From Cycas panzhihuaensis (taxonomy: Eukaryota > Cycadophyta): DNA of 64,000 nucleotides. The number at the start of each line of letters is the position of its first letter. Within the stretch, counting starts at the first letter, position 1. This document shows, piece after piece, positions 1 to 11,199 of the stretch. The translations under genes were made by a program, and so were the position numbers. The notes under the pieces were generated by a model. That model was given only the letters and a program-made list of their open reading frames with translations, had not been told where the DNA came from and made no database searches. The stretch covers positions 142,235,741-142,299,740 of the forward strand of contig CM041465.1 in NCBI GenBank assembly GCA_023213395.1. Direction: 5' to 3'.

Positions 1-630
1 TAATAAGTATTATAGATCTAAAGTAAATGTGGCAGATCTATAGCCAATATTACAGATCTAAAATAAATCAACCAAAAAATGGTGAAATAATTAATAAAAT
101 AAGTAGATCTGAAAAAATATATAGTAGATCTGAAGGAAACTTGAGTAAATATTGTAGATTTGAACAAAATAAAATAAAAAACTATCAAATATTTGATAAA
201 ATAAGCATATATGAAGGATATATTGTAGATCTGAAGAAAACTTTAAATAAATATTGCTTGTAGCTGAAATCCTATGTAGATCTAAAAAAATATAAGATAA
301 ATAGACAAGAATATGCTTGAAAATGTCAAATATATGATAAAAATATATAAAACATATTGATAAAAGCTTTGGTAGAGTGATAGTAACTTGATATTTATTG
401 TTTGCAGCTATGCACTTACACAAATCTGAAGAAAATCTAAAATATCTTTGTTATTTCACAAATATAAGTAAAAAATAATCAAATCTGATGAAAAATAATG
501 CAAAAAACTACTAAAAAACTTGTAGAAGATAAATATAACTAGAATTTTCTTTGTTGTGAGTAAATCTGCCTTAAATGCCAATAAATCTTCTTACTTCTTT
601 AAAAAAATTTCAACAATAGATCATAAACCT
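1..630 (-). mobile_element. 5' leader of copia-like element R1 (truncated by window edge)
   Basis: AT-rich, non-coding leader of a minus-strand LTR element whose 5' LTR lies at 645-1038. The block is full of irregularly spaced copies of AGATCTGAA and close variants, especially up to about 300 and again in degraded form to 560. The same repeat-rich leader occurs at 56270-57060 next to the LTR of E10, so both belong to one family. No gag or pol reading frame is visible; the short frames here are shadows of the low-complexity sequence. The rest of R1 lies left of the window. Confidence 0.7.
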
Positions 631-642
631 GCTCTTATACCA
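631..642 (-). other. Primer binding site of R1
   Basis: Read on the minus strand this is TGGTATAAGAGC, one base away from TGGTATCAGAGC, the usual copia primer site complementary to the 3' end of initiator methionine tRNA. It lies two bases inside the LTR boundary at 645. This fixes the orientation of R1 as minus and identifies 645-1038 as its 5' LTR. Confidence 0.8.
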
Positions 643-644
643 AA

Positions 645-1038
645 TGAAGGAAAATAAATCGTGAAGAATAGGGCAAAACATGAACAAATCATTAATATAT
701 CATTGTTGCATAGTAGCATAAACCCAAAAGACTTGTATATTCAATCCATTAGTGTAAAGTGAGTATTACAAATGTCCATAATGAAGGTGGTATCTAAAGA
801 CACTAGAGTTACATACTCCTCAAAATATATAGTTTAGAGGAGGAGGTAAACCCCCCAACCCCTAAAATTTAAATAACAATAAAATAATACAAACTTAACT
901 CAAAATAAACTTAAATCAAATCAAACTTACCTTATACTTACCTACACATGTGAGCACCCACATGTATAAATTAATAAGTGTGAGGTGTACACTCCTGGTT
1001 AGAAAGTAGGAGAGAGGTGATAAGCATTAACCCTAACA
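645..1038 (-). repeat. 5' LTR of R1
   Basis: About 394 bp. On the minus strand it starts TGTTAGGGTTAA. The TG..CA termini are mutated at the inner end. It aligns along its whole length with the two 419-bp LTRs of E10 (52742-53160 and 57295-57713), sharing the G-rich stretch GGGAGGAGG and the terminal TTAAC block. The bases just outside (1039-1043, AAGTG) would be the target duplication, but the partner copy is off the window. Confidence 0.8.
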
Positions 1039-1093
1039 AAGTGGAAGGCAAATATAGAATTAGTCCTCATGGTCAACCAGCTTTGGGGGATTA

Positions 1094-1840
1094 CTAATTT
1101 TACTTTAATAAGAATTGTCTTAGATGAGAAAGAATGTATTCATACTGAGAAAAGGTAATTCATGGTTGTAGGGTTACTTAAGTTATCTTTAGCTCTAAAT
1201 CAGAGAGCTTTAGTCCATAACCTTGAAACCCCACATGAGATCTAGACCAAACCATGTGAGATTTTTGAAAAGAAGAAAACTAATCAACATATTACTCTTA
1301 TGATGGAATTGTTGAATTTAAAAGTAAATAATAAGAATAATATTAGTGCTTTCTTAAATAAGATCACTAATTTGAGAAATACGTTGGATGAACTAAAATC
1401 AAACTCAATAGATGATGCTTTGCTTTTTTCCATTATTATATTAAAGTTGATGGCTACATTTGGAACCTTCCAAACTATTTATGATAGTGATGAAGCTATG
1501 GAAGGTGAATCATTTTAGTCCCTAGAAAACTTAATTCTAGTGAAAGATGCCAAGTTGAAGCATCATGGGATGCTTACTGGGTCTAGTTAAAATTAGACTT
1601 TGGTCTTAAAGACTCAAAGAAAGAATGTGGTTCAAGAAGACAAGACTACAAAAAAATTAGGTGAGACCTCTTAGGAGAAGAAGAAGTTCATGGGTAAGCA
1701 TAATTACTACAAGAAAGATAGTTACAGGGAAGGGAATTATTAGTTTAAGAGGTAGGATAAGTGTAATATAAACTAAGATGATAAAGGGGAAGAGTGTAGT
1801 TATACATTATATTAGGGTTTCAATATTGTCATCTGAGTCA
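1094..1840 (+). pseudogene. Copia B gag remnant
   Basis: Degenerate gag of the copia UBN2/gag-polypeptide type. The clearest open stretch is 1300-1518 (72 residues), with the leucine-rich LNLKVNNKNNISAFLNKI and DELKSNSIDDALL blocks typical of this capsid family. A lysine-rich segment at 1620-1800 is where the nucleocapsid would be, but no intact CCHC zinc knuckle survives. Several in-frame TAG and TAA codons break it. Structural role (capsid) is inferred from family. Confidence 0.7.
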
Positions 1841-1849
1841 AATTAGAAA

Positions 1850-2950
1850 GACTGTTGGATCCTAAATTTAGGTGCTAAAAAATATATCACCTATTAAAAG
1901 AAAAACTTTGATGCCATAGATGTAGGTATAAGTGATGCTAATATGATTCTTAGGGATGCTTATCTTTTGTTTATTAAAGGAGTTAGATCCATTTCACTTA
2001 TAGGTGGTAAATTCAATGGTGTTTATTATATGCTTAAGATGAAGTTAAATCTTCTTTTAGCCCGGGAAATCTATAAGTAAGGTATAAAAATTGAGCTATA
2101 CAATAATAGATGCATAGTTGAGGATTCCAAGAAAAACTTCTCTATTATTGGTACTAAGAGAGTACAAGATAACTTTTAGGTATTTGATAAATTTAGAGCC
2201 CAACAAGATTCTTATGCTTTTGTTATTAGTAATGATGATATGAGTAAGTTATAGCATAAACAATTGGGTCATCTTAACTATAGAAGCATCAACCTAATGA
2301 ATAGATTAAAGATGGTGATAGGGTTGCCTCATGTCCAATGTTTAGAGGGTGTTTGTGATGGATGTATGTATGAAAAGCACCATCATTATCCTTTTGCTAA
2401 AGATAGTGTATGGAGGGCAAAAGAGAAGTTGGAACTTATCCATATAAATTTGATGGATTTATTATCCAATCCTTCCATTTTAGGTACTCATTATGTGCTT
2501 GTATTTATAGATGATTTCAGTGAAAAAGTCTAGGTATTCTTTTTGAAGAATAAGTCTAATGAATTTAATAGATTTTGTGAATGGAAATCTTGTGTTAAGA
2601 ATGAGTATAATAAGAAAATAAAGATTTTAAGGAGTGGTAATAGAAAGGAGAATGACAATAATACCTTTAATTAGTTCTACCTTACTTATGATATTAAACA
2701 TGAGTTACCTATCCCATATACCCCATAACAAAATGGTGTAGCCAAACGGAAGAATCATACCATGATGGAGATGGTGAGGTGCATGATGCATAGTAAGAAT
2801 TTACCTCCTAAGTTTTAAACAAAAGTTATTACAATAGTCATTTATATTTTGAATAAGATCCCTACTAAGTCTATTTATGGCATAACCCCTAAAGAATATT
2901 CGACCAATCAAAAACTTTGTATTAACTATTTTAAGGTATTTAGGTGTATT
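1850..2950 (+). pseudogene. Copia B protease and integrase remnant
   Basis: The protease motif normally D-T/S-G-A appears as ILNLGAKKYIT, so the catalytic Asp is lost. The integrase zinc-binding module at 2255-2385 keeps H..H..C..C (HKQLGHLNY, then CLEGVCDGC). The core follows (YVLVFIDDFSEKV at about 2490-2530), but the triad is destroyed: the first Asp is Asn, the DNGGE motif reads SGNRKE, and the catalytic Glu in NGVAKRKN is Lys. A TAG replaces the Trp after EKV at 2530. Not functional. Confidence 0.85.
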
Positions 2951-3429
2951 ACCTATGTACACATCCTAGACATAAATTAAAAGAAATTGGATCACAAGTG
3001 TTTAAAATGTATTTTTATGGGGTACTTTTAATAAAGTAAAACTTACAGTCTTTGGGATCCACATTAGAAGAAAATTTTAATTAGTCGAGATGTTAAGTTT
3101 GATGAGTCTTTAACATATCATTTTAAGAGGTCATTTAAAGATATATTTTATCCTCCACTTCTACCATTTTTGAGTTATGGTTTAATAGGTATAGAGGTAT
3201 ATGAACGTAACATTTAGGTTTAGATCGAAGGAGGACCTAATGGTAGTAATGATGAGGAGCTATTATAAAAATAAGCATGGTCCACATCTTGTGTTCCATT
3301 ATAGGTAAGGAGGACCATTAAGGACTCTAGTGTGATAGTTGAAGATCTGGAGGATGGTCAAAGAATAAGGAGTTAGCATGCTAGTCAAGCTTTAGTAATA
3401 AACACCAACAATTCCAACAATCTAATTTT

Positions 3430-4985
3430 GTTTAAGGACGTGAAAGAAGATCTATAATAGAAAGTTGTAATGGAGGAGGAATATAGTTCACTCATGAATA
3501 ATGATAAATAGGATTTGGTTCCCTTGCCTCCCTCTAAGAACCTAATCAATTATAAGTGGGTCTATAAGACAAAGTATTACTCCAATAGAAAATTAGACAA
3601 GTATAAGGCAAGACTTGTTACATAGAGTTTTAAACAGAAAGAATGAATCAATTATGATGAGATATTTATGCCAATCTCTAAGATATCAATGGTTTGATTG
3701 ATCCTTGATTTGGAAGCTACATTTAGTTAGAAGTTATATCAAATAGACGTAAAGTCTACATTCCTTAATGGAGACTTGAAAGAGAAGATCTATATGGCCC
3801 AACCTCTTAGTTTCATGAAGGAAGGTCAAGAGAATCTAGTGTGCCACTTAAAGAAATCTCTCTATGGCCTAAAACAAGCACCATATGCTTGGTATGAAAA
3901 GATTGATACTAGATTGAAGGACAATGGTTTTATAATGATAGAATTAGAGCCAAGTCTTTATATTTGAAAGAGTGAAACTATAATAGTTGTTGTTATATTA
4001 TATGTTGTTAATCTTATTCTTACAGGTAATTGTAACAAGACTATTATAGCTATAAAGACCTATTTAGGTCATACTTTTGATATGATACATTTTAGACATC
4101 TTTATTATTTCTTGGGCATCAAGATTAGGCATATATATGATTACATCATGATGTTAAAATCGAGGTATTCTCAATCCCTACTTGAGAGATTTGGGATGAA
4201 GGATTACAAATTAATGAAGACACCATATGTGAAGGGTATAAAGCTTCTGAAGAATATGGATAACCCAACTATAGATGGGACATTATATCAATAATTGGTA
4301 GGGAGTTTGATTTACTTAACTCATACTAGGCCTTATATGACTTATGTTATTGGATTGGTATCTCAGTGTGTGAAAAATCCCCAAGAGCCATATTTGGGTA
4401 CAATGAAGATGATATTGAAGTATGTTAAGGGTACACTTAATCTTAGCCTTGAATACCTTCATGGTGGAGAGGCAAAATTACATGAGTATATAGATGTTGA
4501 TTTGGGTGGAGATCCAGAAGATAGGAAATTAATTACAAGTTCTATTTTTGGTATTAGTAATGGGTTTGTCTTATGGTAATCTAAAAAGTAATCCATCATG
4601 GATTTATCTTCTACAAAGGCTAAGTATCAAGGACTAAGTGTCAGTGTGAGGGAAGTTATATGGTTGTAGGGAGTTTTGAAGATTCTTGGAGCATCATCTA
4701 GTACACTTGTTATACATATTAATAATCAAAGTGTTATTTGACTTTTAAAAAATTCAAAGTTTTATACATGTATGAAGCACATCAAGATTCAACACCATTA
4801 CTTCTATAAGTTAATCAGATTAGAGAAGATGCAAGTTGAGTTTTGTGTCAGTGAAGAACAACTTACAGATGTGTTCACCAAAGGTCTTACTGAAGATCAC
4901 TTCATCAAGATTCATGTAAATTTGGGTCTAAATAATCTTATTCTTGAGGGGGGATCTATTAACAAGGATAAAGAGAAATGTTAGA
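3430..4985 (+). pseudogene. Copia B reverse transcriptase and RNase H remnant
   Basis: Classic copia RT blocks are recognisable: NYKWVYKTKY, KARLVT, QIDVKSTFLNGDL, KKSLYGLKQAPYAWYEKID. The catalytic YVDD box reads YVVN at about 4000-4012, so both metal-binding Asp are gone. RNase H follows at 4300-4985 (EYIDVDLGGDPEDRK, SSTKAKY, EEQLTDVFTKGL). Its catalytic Glu is also replaced (AEY to AKY). Multiple stops. The reading ends in GLNNLILEGG just upstream of the polypurine tract. Confidence 0.9.
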
Positions 4986-5020
4986 CCAACCTATAAGAAG
5001 ATTTAAAGACCTCATATTTG

Positions 5021-5033
5021 CATTAAAGGGGGA
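5021..5033 (+). other. Polypurine tract of copia B
   Basis: CATTAAAGGGGGA sits directly before the 3' LTR start at 5034. This is the plus-strand primer site in reverse transcription and marks the LTR boundary. Confidence 0.75.
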
Positions 5034-5728
5034 TATTAAAGTGACATTTACTTGATTAATATAATTGTGGTGATAATTTGTATGAACTTATAATTTAATA
5101 TTTATGATATTATTTAGGCTGATGAATGTAATTAAATATGTATACATCTGAGGAACTTATGAATCTATAGATAAAGATCTAAAGTCCATTTGCAATTTAC
5201 AATTTTGTATTAATATATATAGTTGGTGGTAGGTTTTGACCACTAGGCTTCCCACATATATTTTGCTACATACTTGTTTCCTTTTTACTTATTATGTACA
5301 TAAATGATCTAGTTGTTTGGTGTTTCTAACAAGGGGGTATAAGGGATTACTAAAATCCTATAAACATCTTATATAGTAATCCATAGATCTTTATACAAAG
5401 GGTAGGTGAAAACTTATCTTTGATGATCTAAATCATTGATGAGGTCGAATGGAAATGTCTAATTAAAATATATTATCTTGACCTCTAAATATAATAAATG
5501 CCATATCTCTTTAGGGTGGCCAAGGTCCCAATATCCATCTTATTAATTAGATAGAGTATCTCAGCCCCTACAAATTCACTATTAGGAATATAAATAGCCT
5601 CTTATACATTCAAAAAATATAGTGAGTTAGTTGTTGACAATCACAAGGGGCACAAACTACTAAGATAGAGCAAATATTGTGTAAGAAAACAAAAAGATTT
5701 TTAAAATATCCTAAATTTTTTATACACA
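5034..5728 (+). repeat. Probable 3' LTR of copia B
   Basis: Starts TATTAAAGTGAC immediately after the polypurine tract, with TG decayed to TA. A TATA-like ATATAAATA occurs near 5588, at a plausible promoter position. The right end is placed at the CACA at 5728 on weak evidence, because no second LTR exists in the window for comparison. The 90 bases to 5820 are AT-rich and unassigned. Confidence 0.5.
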
Positions 5729-5820
5729 ATTTTAATTTCTTATATTATTTTAAAATTCTAAATGGTACATTTATATATCATTTTAAAAATTAGAATAGTA
5801 TAAAAATGAAGGAGGATAGA

Positions 5821-6251
5821 TGTTTGCTTGGTTTGTAAACCAAGTTTGAGACTCATAATATCCTTATAACATTCACACATTCAACAAAATAGAAAGCACT
5901 AAAATTAATCTCAAATACTCCAACATAATGCTTCATTAATATTAACTCATGAAAATTAAAATATATCATATATGAAAAGATTACATAAAACCTTGTATAT
6001 AAAACCAAAGGAGGCTATTGCAAAATGAAAAAGGTATATGAATTATAGAATCATGCAAGGTGATTACTCTAACTTACAACATTGTAAATGAGGATAAAAT
6101 ACAACCCTAACAGACTAGGTTTATAATATTAAGTTATGACTAAACTCATTTACACATATGAAATTATCATCATAAAATATCTGCAATATAACATTAATGA
6201 TATAAAAGATCCATTAAGGAATTAATAAAATAATCATTAATTCTTCTATCA
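5821..6251 (-). repeat. Probable 3' LTR of copia D
   Basis: On the minus strand this begins TGATAGAAGAAT right after the polypurine-like CATTAAAGGAGAG (6252-6264) and ends at TG (plus strand) 5821, about 431 bp. A TATATA-rich stretch lies near 5990-6000. The outer end carries a near-perfect palindrome, CTTGGTTTGTAAACCAAG. Only one LTR is present, so the length is an estimate. Confidence 0.5.
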
Positions 6252-6289
6252 CTCTCCTTTAATGATGATTTTATTAATTCTAACACTAA

Positions 6290-6768
6290 AGCCAAGTTGA
6301 AACCTTTTGAATTTGTTGTGAGAGAGTGCTTTTGTGAAGATATTTATAATCAATTCTTCGATAGGCTTGTAAATCAAATCTATCTCACTATCCTCTATAT
6401 GTTTCCTGATGAAGTGATGGTGAACCTTGATGTGTTTAGTTCTAGTATGGAATACAGGATCCTTGGTCAGTTTAAGAATACTTTTGTTGTCACAAAATAA
6501 AGATGTAGCTTATGTTTGACTGAGTCTAAGATCTTCAAGAATCCTTCTAAGCTAGATAGCCTCAACAACAACACTAACAATAACTTTATACTCAGTTTTA
6601 GTTGTAGATAATGTGACATTAGGCTATTTTTTATAGGACCATAAAAATGAAGCTAAACCTAGGTTAAAATACTAGACTAAGGTTGATTTATGACTATCTT
6701 TACATCTAACCCAATCTGCATTAGTGTAACCTATTAGTAAAGGATTCTCCACATGATAATAATTAAGT
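6290..6768 (-). pseudogene. Copia D RNase H fragment
   Basis: Read on the minus strand this is the C-terminal RNase H of a copia polyprotein: GYTNADWVRCKDSHKSTL, then LSTTKTEYK, LFCDNKS, RTKHIKVHHHFIRKHIED and a terminal INIFTKAL block. Several stops replace W or Q. The rest of its pol (integrase, RT) is cut off at 6779 by the LTR of A1. D is therefore the host into which A1 inserted, and its missing part must lie beyond the window on the right. Confidence 0.88.
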
Positions 6769-6778
6769 CCATGATGGA

Positions 6779-7063
6779 TGTTAATGCATCAAGGTCATTA
6801 TATTAATTATATGAAGGTGAATTTAGGTTAGCTAAGTCACATATTTAAATGTAATTTCATTTATATTTAAGTGTAATATTAGGCAGAAAACTCCTTTGGA
6901 AATTCTAATACACATCCTCTATTATATAAGGTTGAATGTGAAAAGGAGAGTAATAATTCTCCCCTCTTATTTTTGCCCTCAATCTTGTTCTCTTAATTTT
7001 ATTCTTATTATGTGCCATTACTTTAGTGTAGTAGAGTGTGACCACTATATCCTTCACCTAACA
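6779..7063 (+). repeat. 5' LTR of A1
   Basis: 285 bp, TGTTAATGCATC to TAACA, aligned with the A2 LTR at 22784-23074. It is followed after two bases by a primer binding site. Left flank ATGGA (6774-6778) is the candidate target duplication; its partner is not in the window. Confidence 0.85.
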
Positions 7064-7065
7064 AC

Positions 7066-7077
7066 TGGTATTAGAGT
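7066..7077 (+). other. Primer binding site of A1
   Basis: TGGTATTAGAGT differs from the initiator-Met primer site TGGTATCAGAGC by two C-to-T changes. It follows the LTR end by two bases, the same spacing as in A2. Confidence 0.85.
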
Positions 7078-9104
7078 TATTGTTGGCCATATTTCCCCAC
7101 TAGGCTTGCACAGAGCCATTAATACCTCTCAGTCATAATCCATATGAGGTTAGGAGCTTATTTGAGAATTTTCTTTTATATTAGAGAGCTTAAAATTATA
7201 TTATTTTATATGTTACTACTTTTTCTATGTGTGAAAAAATTTAGAGGTGGAAAAAGATATATTTTTGAAGTCGTTTTCTTGTCAAAACAACCCCAGAAGT
7301 ATTGAAGGCCTAAAATTTTATGAAACATTTGATCATCTCAAATTTTGATGAAATTTGGCGTGTAGGGTTGCCTTACTAAGAGGACCATTTTTATCTTCTA
7401 GAGTAGCTTCAAATTCAGCCTGCAACATTCAGTTTTAGCTAAAATAAAAGGTTAAAATTTATAGATGAGTGACTTAAGGGACTTTTCTTAATGAAATCCT
7501 TTAAATATGAGTTAAAAATCTGAAATTTTTAAGGGATCTAGTAGATTTATGTCTCTAGAGTATTTTGAGATAAATCTCATCAAATTTCATCTACCAGCTA
7601 ATGAGATCTTTGTAGTTTTCTAACAAATATTGAATTTGCCTCATCAACCCTATAAAAGACATTGCGAGGGTATTTTGGGCAGTTTTTTGGCTATTTTTAG
7701 AGATGATGTAGACGAAAAAATTGATTTATATATTAAGATGAAGCTTTTGACATATTGAAGTTTGGATTCTGGGATAGTGAATCTAGCAAGATTTTATTTT
7801 TATGTTTTTTTTTGGTAAAATATTTTTTATATCTTTTTCATAAATTTAACTTCATTATCTTATCAGAAACAGTATTTTGAACACTTTTTTCTTTTGTCAT
7901 AAATTCAAATTCCATCATTTAGGCCTCCATATTTATAATTGTAAGAAAATTTTACCTATTTATTATTATTTATAAATTTTGTGAAAGAAATTATAAAATA
8001 GGGCAAAATAGCATGCATCTAGATTTAGAAAAATCAACATTTTAGTAACAAGTTGATCTATTTTTTGGCCCTTTATGGCTTTTGTATTAAATTTTCTAAA
8101 AATATATTTAGAAATATTGTACTAAAGCAAGGGAAACCTTGGATTAGAAGGAACATCTCGTTCCCCTGCTAAATCTAGCATGCTCTTTCTATTTATACAC
8201 ATAACATAAAGTAATACATAAAGCAACAACAATAACAAAGCAAACATGGAAGGCAAGCAAGCATATTTGGCATCTTTCCATTTCAGTTTTTAGTTCAAGT
8301 TTTAGAAATAACTTACATTATTTCCTAAAAAAAATCTCATCTATATGATTTATACCACCAGTTCTTGACTTATGTGCACACTCATCTTAGTTGAAATAGA
8401 CCATGGTTAGCCGTAGTCTAGGCCTTAAGAGAGGTGTGAGTTTCATACTAGGTCTGGTCTTAACTAGAATAGTGGTAGAGGGACAGGTTAGCCATATCTA
8501 TGGCCTCCAATTAGGGATAATCTTGATAATCACCCAAAAAAAACTTAAAACTTTAATCAAAATTAAAATATACCTAGTTTAATATCTGTCATATCCATGG
8601 ACTATTTAACTATTTGGAGGAGGTATATAACTGCTCACTGGTAAACTAGGTGAAGACTCGGGGTACCTGGGCTCTACTGTGACTTGGATTTCATCATGAA
8701 GCACAAGTGCAGGTATCATAGGTGAAGGCCCTAATATGTATACTAGAAGCCCCTTTAGGCATCAACACCTCAACTACTTTAGACTTGAGATAGAGGTTTG
8801 GGTTTGGTCACACATCCTATATTAGACTCAGTTTTTTAGTTATGTGCACCTACATAATAGCTTCCACATAGGCATAATTTTGATTTTATGATCACATAAT
8901 ATATCATTTATCCTTGTGATCCTTATATTACCATTTGTACACATCATCAAACCCTATTGCATCAAGAGTATTTGCCATAAGTGTTGGTGGCCTATTATCA
9001 TTACTTGCTGCTTAATCATATTTCTCCTTACTACGCTAAGTGTACTAGCCACATGTGTTAGTGGTATATACGTTTATCATCTCTTTTACTTTTTAATCAT
9101 TACC
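7078..9104 (+). other. Leader of A1
   Basis: About 2 kb between the primer site and gag with no convincing coding sequence. The first 100 bases match the start of the A2 leader after 23089. The last 700 bases (about 8430-9104) match the A2 leader at about 60620-61382, including the block near 8580 around AATATCTGTCAT. The middle (7150-8400) is AT-rich with no feature I recognise. Unusually long for a copia leader. Confidence 0.6.
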
Positions 9105-9372
9105 ATATCATCTCAATTCAAGTAGAATGTTAACTGCATATTGAAAGACAAAGAAAATTGAGATTTATGGTACACTAGAGTTAAAAATGATGCAAAGTAT
9201 GAAGGCCTTTGGAGAGCCCACTTGCAGCCTACACCCATCATACCTGCAATAACTACAATACCTGCTTCTGGTGGAACCACTCTAATAGCTCCTATAGATG
9301 CCACAACTAAACTTAATGGGAGATTAATGATGAGAAGATTTGTACAAGTATTCTATTAGTGATTGATCACTC
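9105..9372 (+). pseudogene. Copia A1 gag, N-terminal part
   Basis: The A2 copy starts with ATG at 61383 (M-S-S-Q-F-K). Here the start is ATA at 9105, followed by the same SSQFK..NVNCILKDKEN and WYTRVKNDAKYEGLW blocks (W normally in KENW is now a stop). The frame runs to about 9360, where the flank ends in CACTC (9368-9372), the left copy of the E5 target duplication. Continues at 15660. Confidence 0.82.
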
Positions 9373-9610
9373 TATTATGGACCAATTTCCTAATTCAAGA
9401 ATGGAGCCAAATAGATAAATATACATGCATACACTGAATATTAAAAGAATTTATTGATATTAAATTGATAAGAATTAATGATATTCCACAATGTAATCAA
9501 GGCTACATTTATATGAATATAATGGCTTCTTCACATAAAAGTCACATCCCTTCCTTATGTACCTTTTCATTAAATGAACAATTAGTTAATCCTTAAGGAG
9601 GCTTATAACA
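9373..9610 (-). repeat. 3' LTR of E5
   Basis: On the minus strand it starts TGTTATAAGCC at 9610 directly after the polypurine tract and ends at 9373, where CA has decayed to TA. The first 100 bases (9510-9610) match 15559-15659 closely. Length is only about 238 bp. An AATAAA-like stretch occurs near its inner third. Confidence 0.7.
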
Positions 9611-9626
9611 ATACCTCCTCCTTAAG
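9611..9626 (-). other. Polypurine tract of E5
   Basis: On the minus strand CTTAAGGAGGAGGTAT lies immediately before the LTR start at 9610. It marks the 3' LTR boundary and the minus orientation. Confidence 0.7.
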
Positions 9627-9639
9627 ATGTTTCACCTAC

Positions 9640-11000
9640 GAAACTTTCGTTTCTCAAATCAGGATAAAGCTTGATAAAATCATAGGACTCCCAAGAAGCA
9701 TCTTCAAGAGGCAACTGTTTCCATTTGATCAAGCATTCTTGAATAGTCTTTGATTGCAATCATCATTCTCGAACTTCAAGGATAGTTTCTAGTAAAAGGA
9801 TTAATTTGCCTTCTTCATCTAAGAGGGGTAATTCCATCTGTACCTATACATGATTTTTAATTTTTGTTTTTAGACACAACATAAGAAATATATTATGTAA
9901 TTTGGAAGTTGGAAGATCTAAGGCATAAGCCACTTCTCCAATCTTTGTTTAACCTGAAAAGGTCCATAAAACTAAGGACTCAATTTCTCCTTTCGATAAT
10001 TTCTTAATGATGTTTACTTGTATGGTTGTAGTCTCACATAGACCCAATCTCCAACTTTGAATATTCTTTCTGTATGGTGCTTATCAGCTTGTTATTTCAT
10101 ACAATTTATGGCTTCTTCTAAATGTCACTTTAATATTTAAATTGTATTATATAATTCTTGGAGATAATCATGAACTGTTAGAACCTTAATATCCTTGTTT
10201 AACCAATCCTTTAACTAAGTTGGTTGATAACCATACAATGCCTGATATGGGGTCATTTTAATGGATGAATGGTAGGAAGAATTATATTAGGCTTCAACTA
10301 AATATAGCCATTTGGCCCATGGATTTTATTTATATGCTATATAGTTTCATAAGTAATTCTTTAAACATTTGTTAACTACTTTAGTTTGACCATCTATTTG
10401 TGGATGATAACTAGTACTCATTTCTAATTTTGTACCCACTTGCTGAAACATTTCTTGCTAGAAATAACTTAAGAATTTAGGATCTCTGTTGTTAATAATA
10501 GTCTGCAGAAATCCATGTAATTTGTGAATTTCTTTGATAAATATTTTAACTAATTGCTAAGCTTTATAATTAGATTGAATGGATATAAAATGAGCAAATT
10601 TTATTAAGTGATCCATAATCACATAAATAACATCTTTCCCTTTAGATTTCGATAGACCAATTATAAAATCCATGCTAATACTTTCACATTTTTGTTGTGA
10701 AATAGGAAGAGGCTGGAGTAGTCTAAGAGTAGTAGTATATTCATATTTATTAGCTTGGCAAACTGTGCATTTAGTTATAAATTTCTTAATGTCCATTTTT
10801 ATTTCCTTATAGAAAAATGATTGTTTGGCTCGAAAATATATTTTATAAAATCCTTCATATCCTGCTATAGGTACTATATGTGCTTCATTTATTATCTTGA
10901 CATAGAAAGCTAAGTTTGTGCTTAAGAATATTCGTCCTTTATATCATAAAATATCATTTATCCATTCAAACTTGTCTTCATTTCCTTGTTGAATTCTTTG
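9640..11000 (-). pseudogene. E5 integrase and C-terminal chromodomain
   Basis: Integrase reads leftwards from about 11000. The zinc-binding region includes KCTVCQANKYEY (10557-10796 is the cleanest frame). The core has SMDFIIGLSKSKGKD with the first Asp kept. The second motif reads NNRDPKF (usually SDRD, so Asp to Asn) and the Glu is Lys in DGQTKVVN. After GDWVYVRLQPY comes a chromodomain at about 9640-9790 with the aromatic cage region, CLIKWKQLPLEDASWES. A chromodomain tethered to integrase defines chromoviruses and in relatives guides insertion to chromatin marks. Broken by stops. Confidence 0.85.
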
Positions 11001-11199
11001 AATAAGGTGTTGAATGTCAAGATCTTTCATATATTCTGATTGTAATTCCATGATCCATGCTGGTTTTATCACTGAGATGGCTTTTAGCTGAGATTCTACA
11101 CTTTCTTAATCTTTTTGTGATAATGCATCAGCTACCACATTATTTTTACCCTTATTATATGTTATGTCAAAATTAAATGCTTGAATTTTACTTATCCAC

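Larger units (their letters stand above)
1039..5728 (+). mobile_element. Decayed Ty1/copia element B (5' LTR missing)
   Basis: One degenerate copia gag-pol reads through in the order gag, protease, integrase, RT, RNase H. That order, with integrase before RT, defines Ty1/copia. The 3' end has a polypurine tract and a probable 3' LTR. No 5' LTR or primer site is present: the element starts abruptly at the R1 LTR border. R1 therefore inserted into B, or B was truncated earlier. Stops are frequent, many at positions where the family has W or Q. Confidence 0.88.

Noticed and set aside
1-600. AGATCTGAA repeats as a CRISPR array or satellite
   Set aside because: Spacing is irregular, units are short and variable, there are no unique spacers of constant length, and the context is a retrotransposon leader next to a primer binding site.
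1039-5000. Reassigned stop codons (TAG or TAA coding for Q or W)
   Set aside because: All three stops occur, at W, Q and R positions alike, together with other transitions and lost catalytic residues. Deamination decay explains it without a new code.
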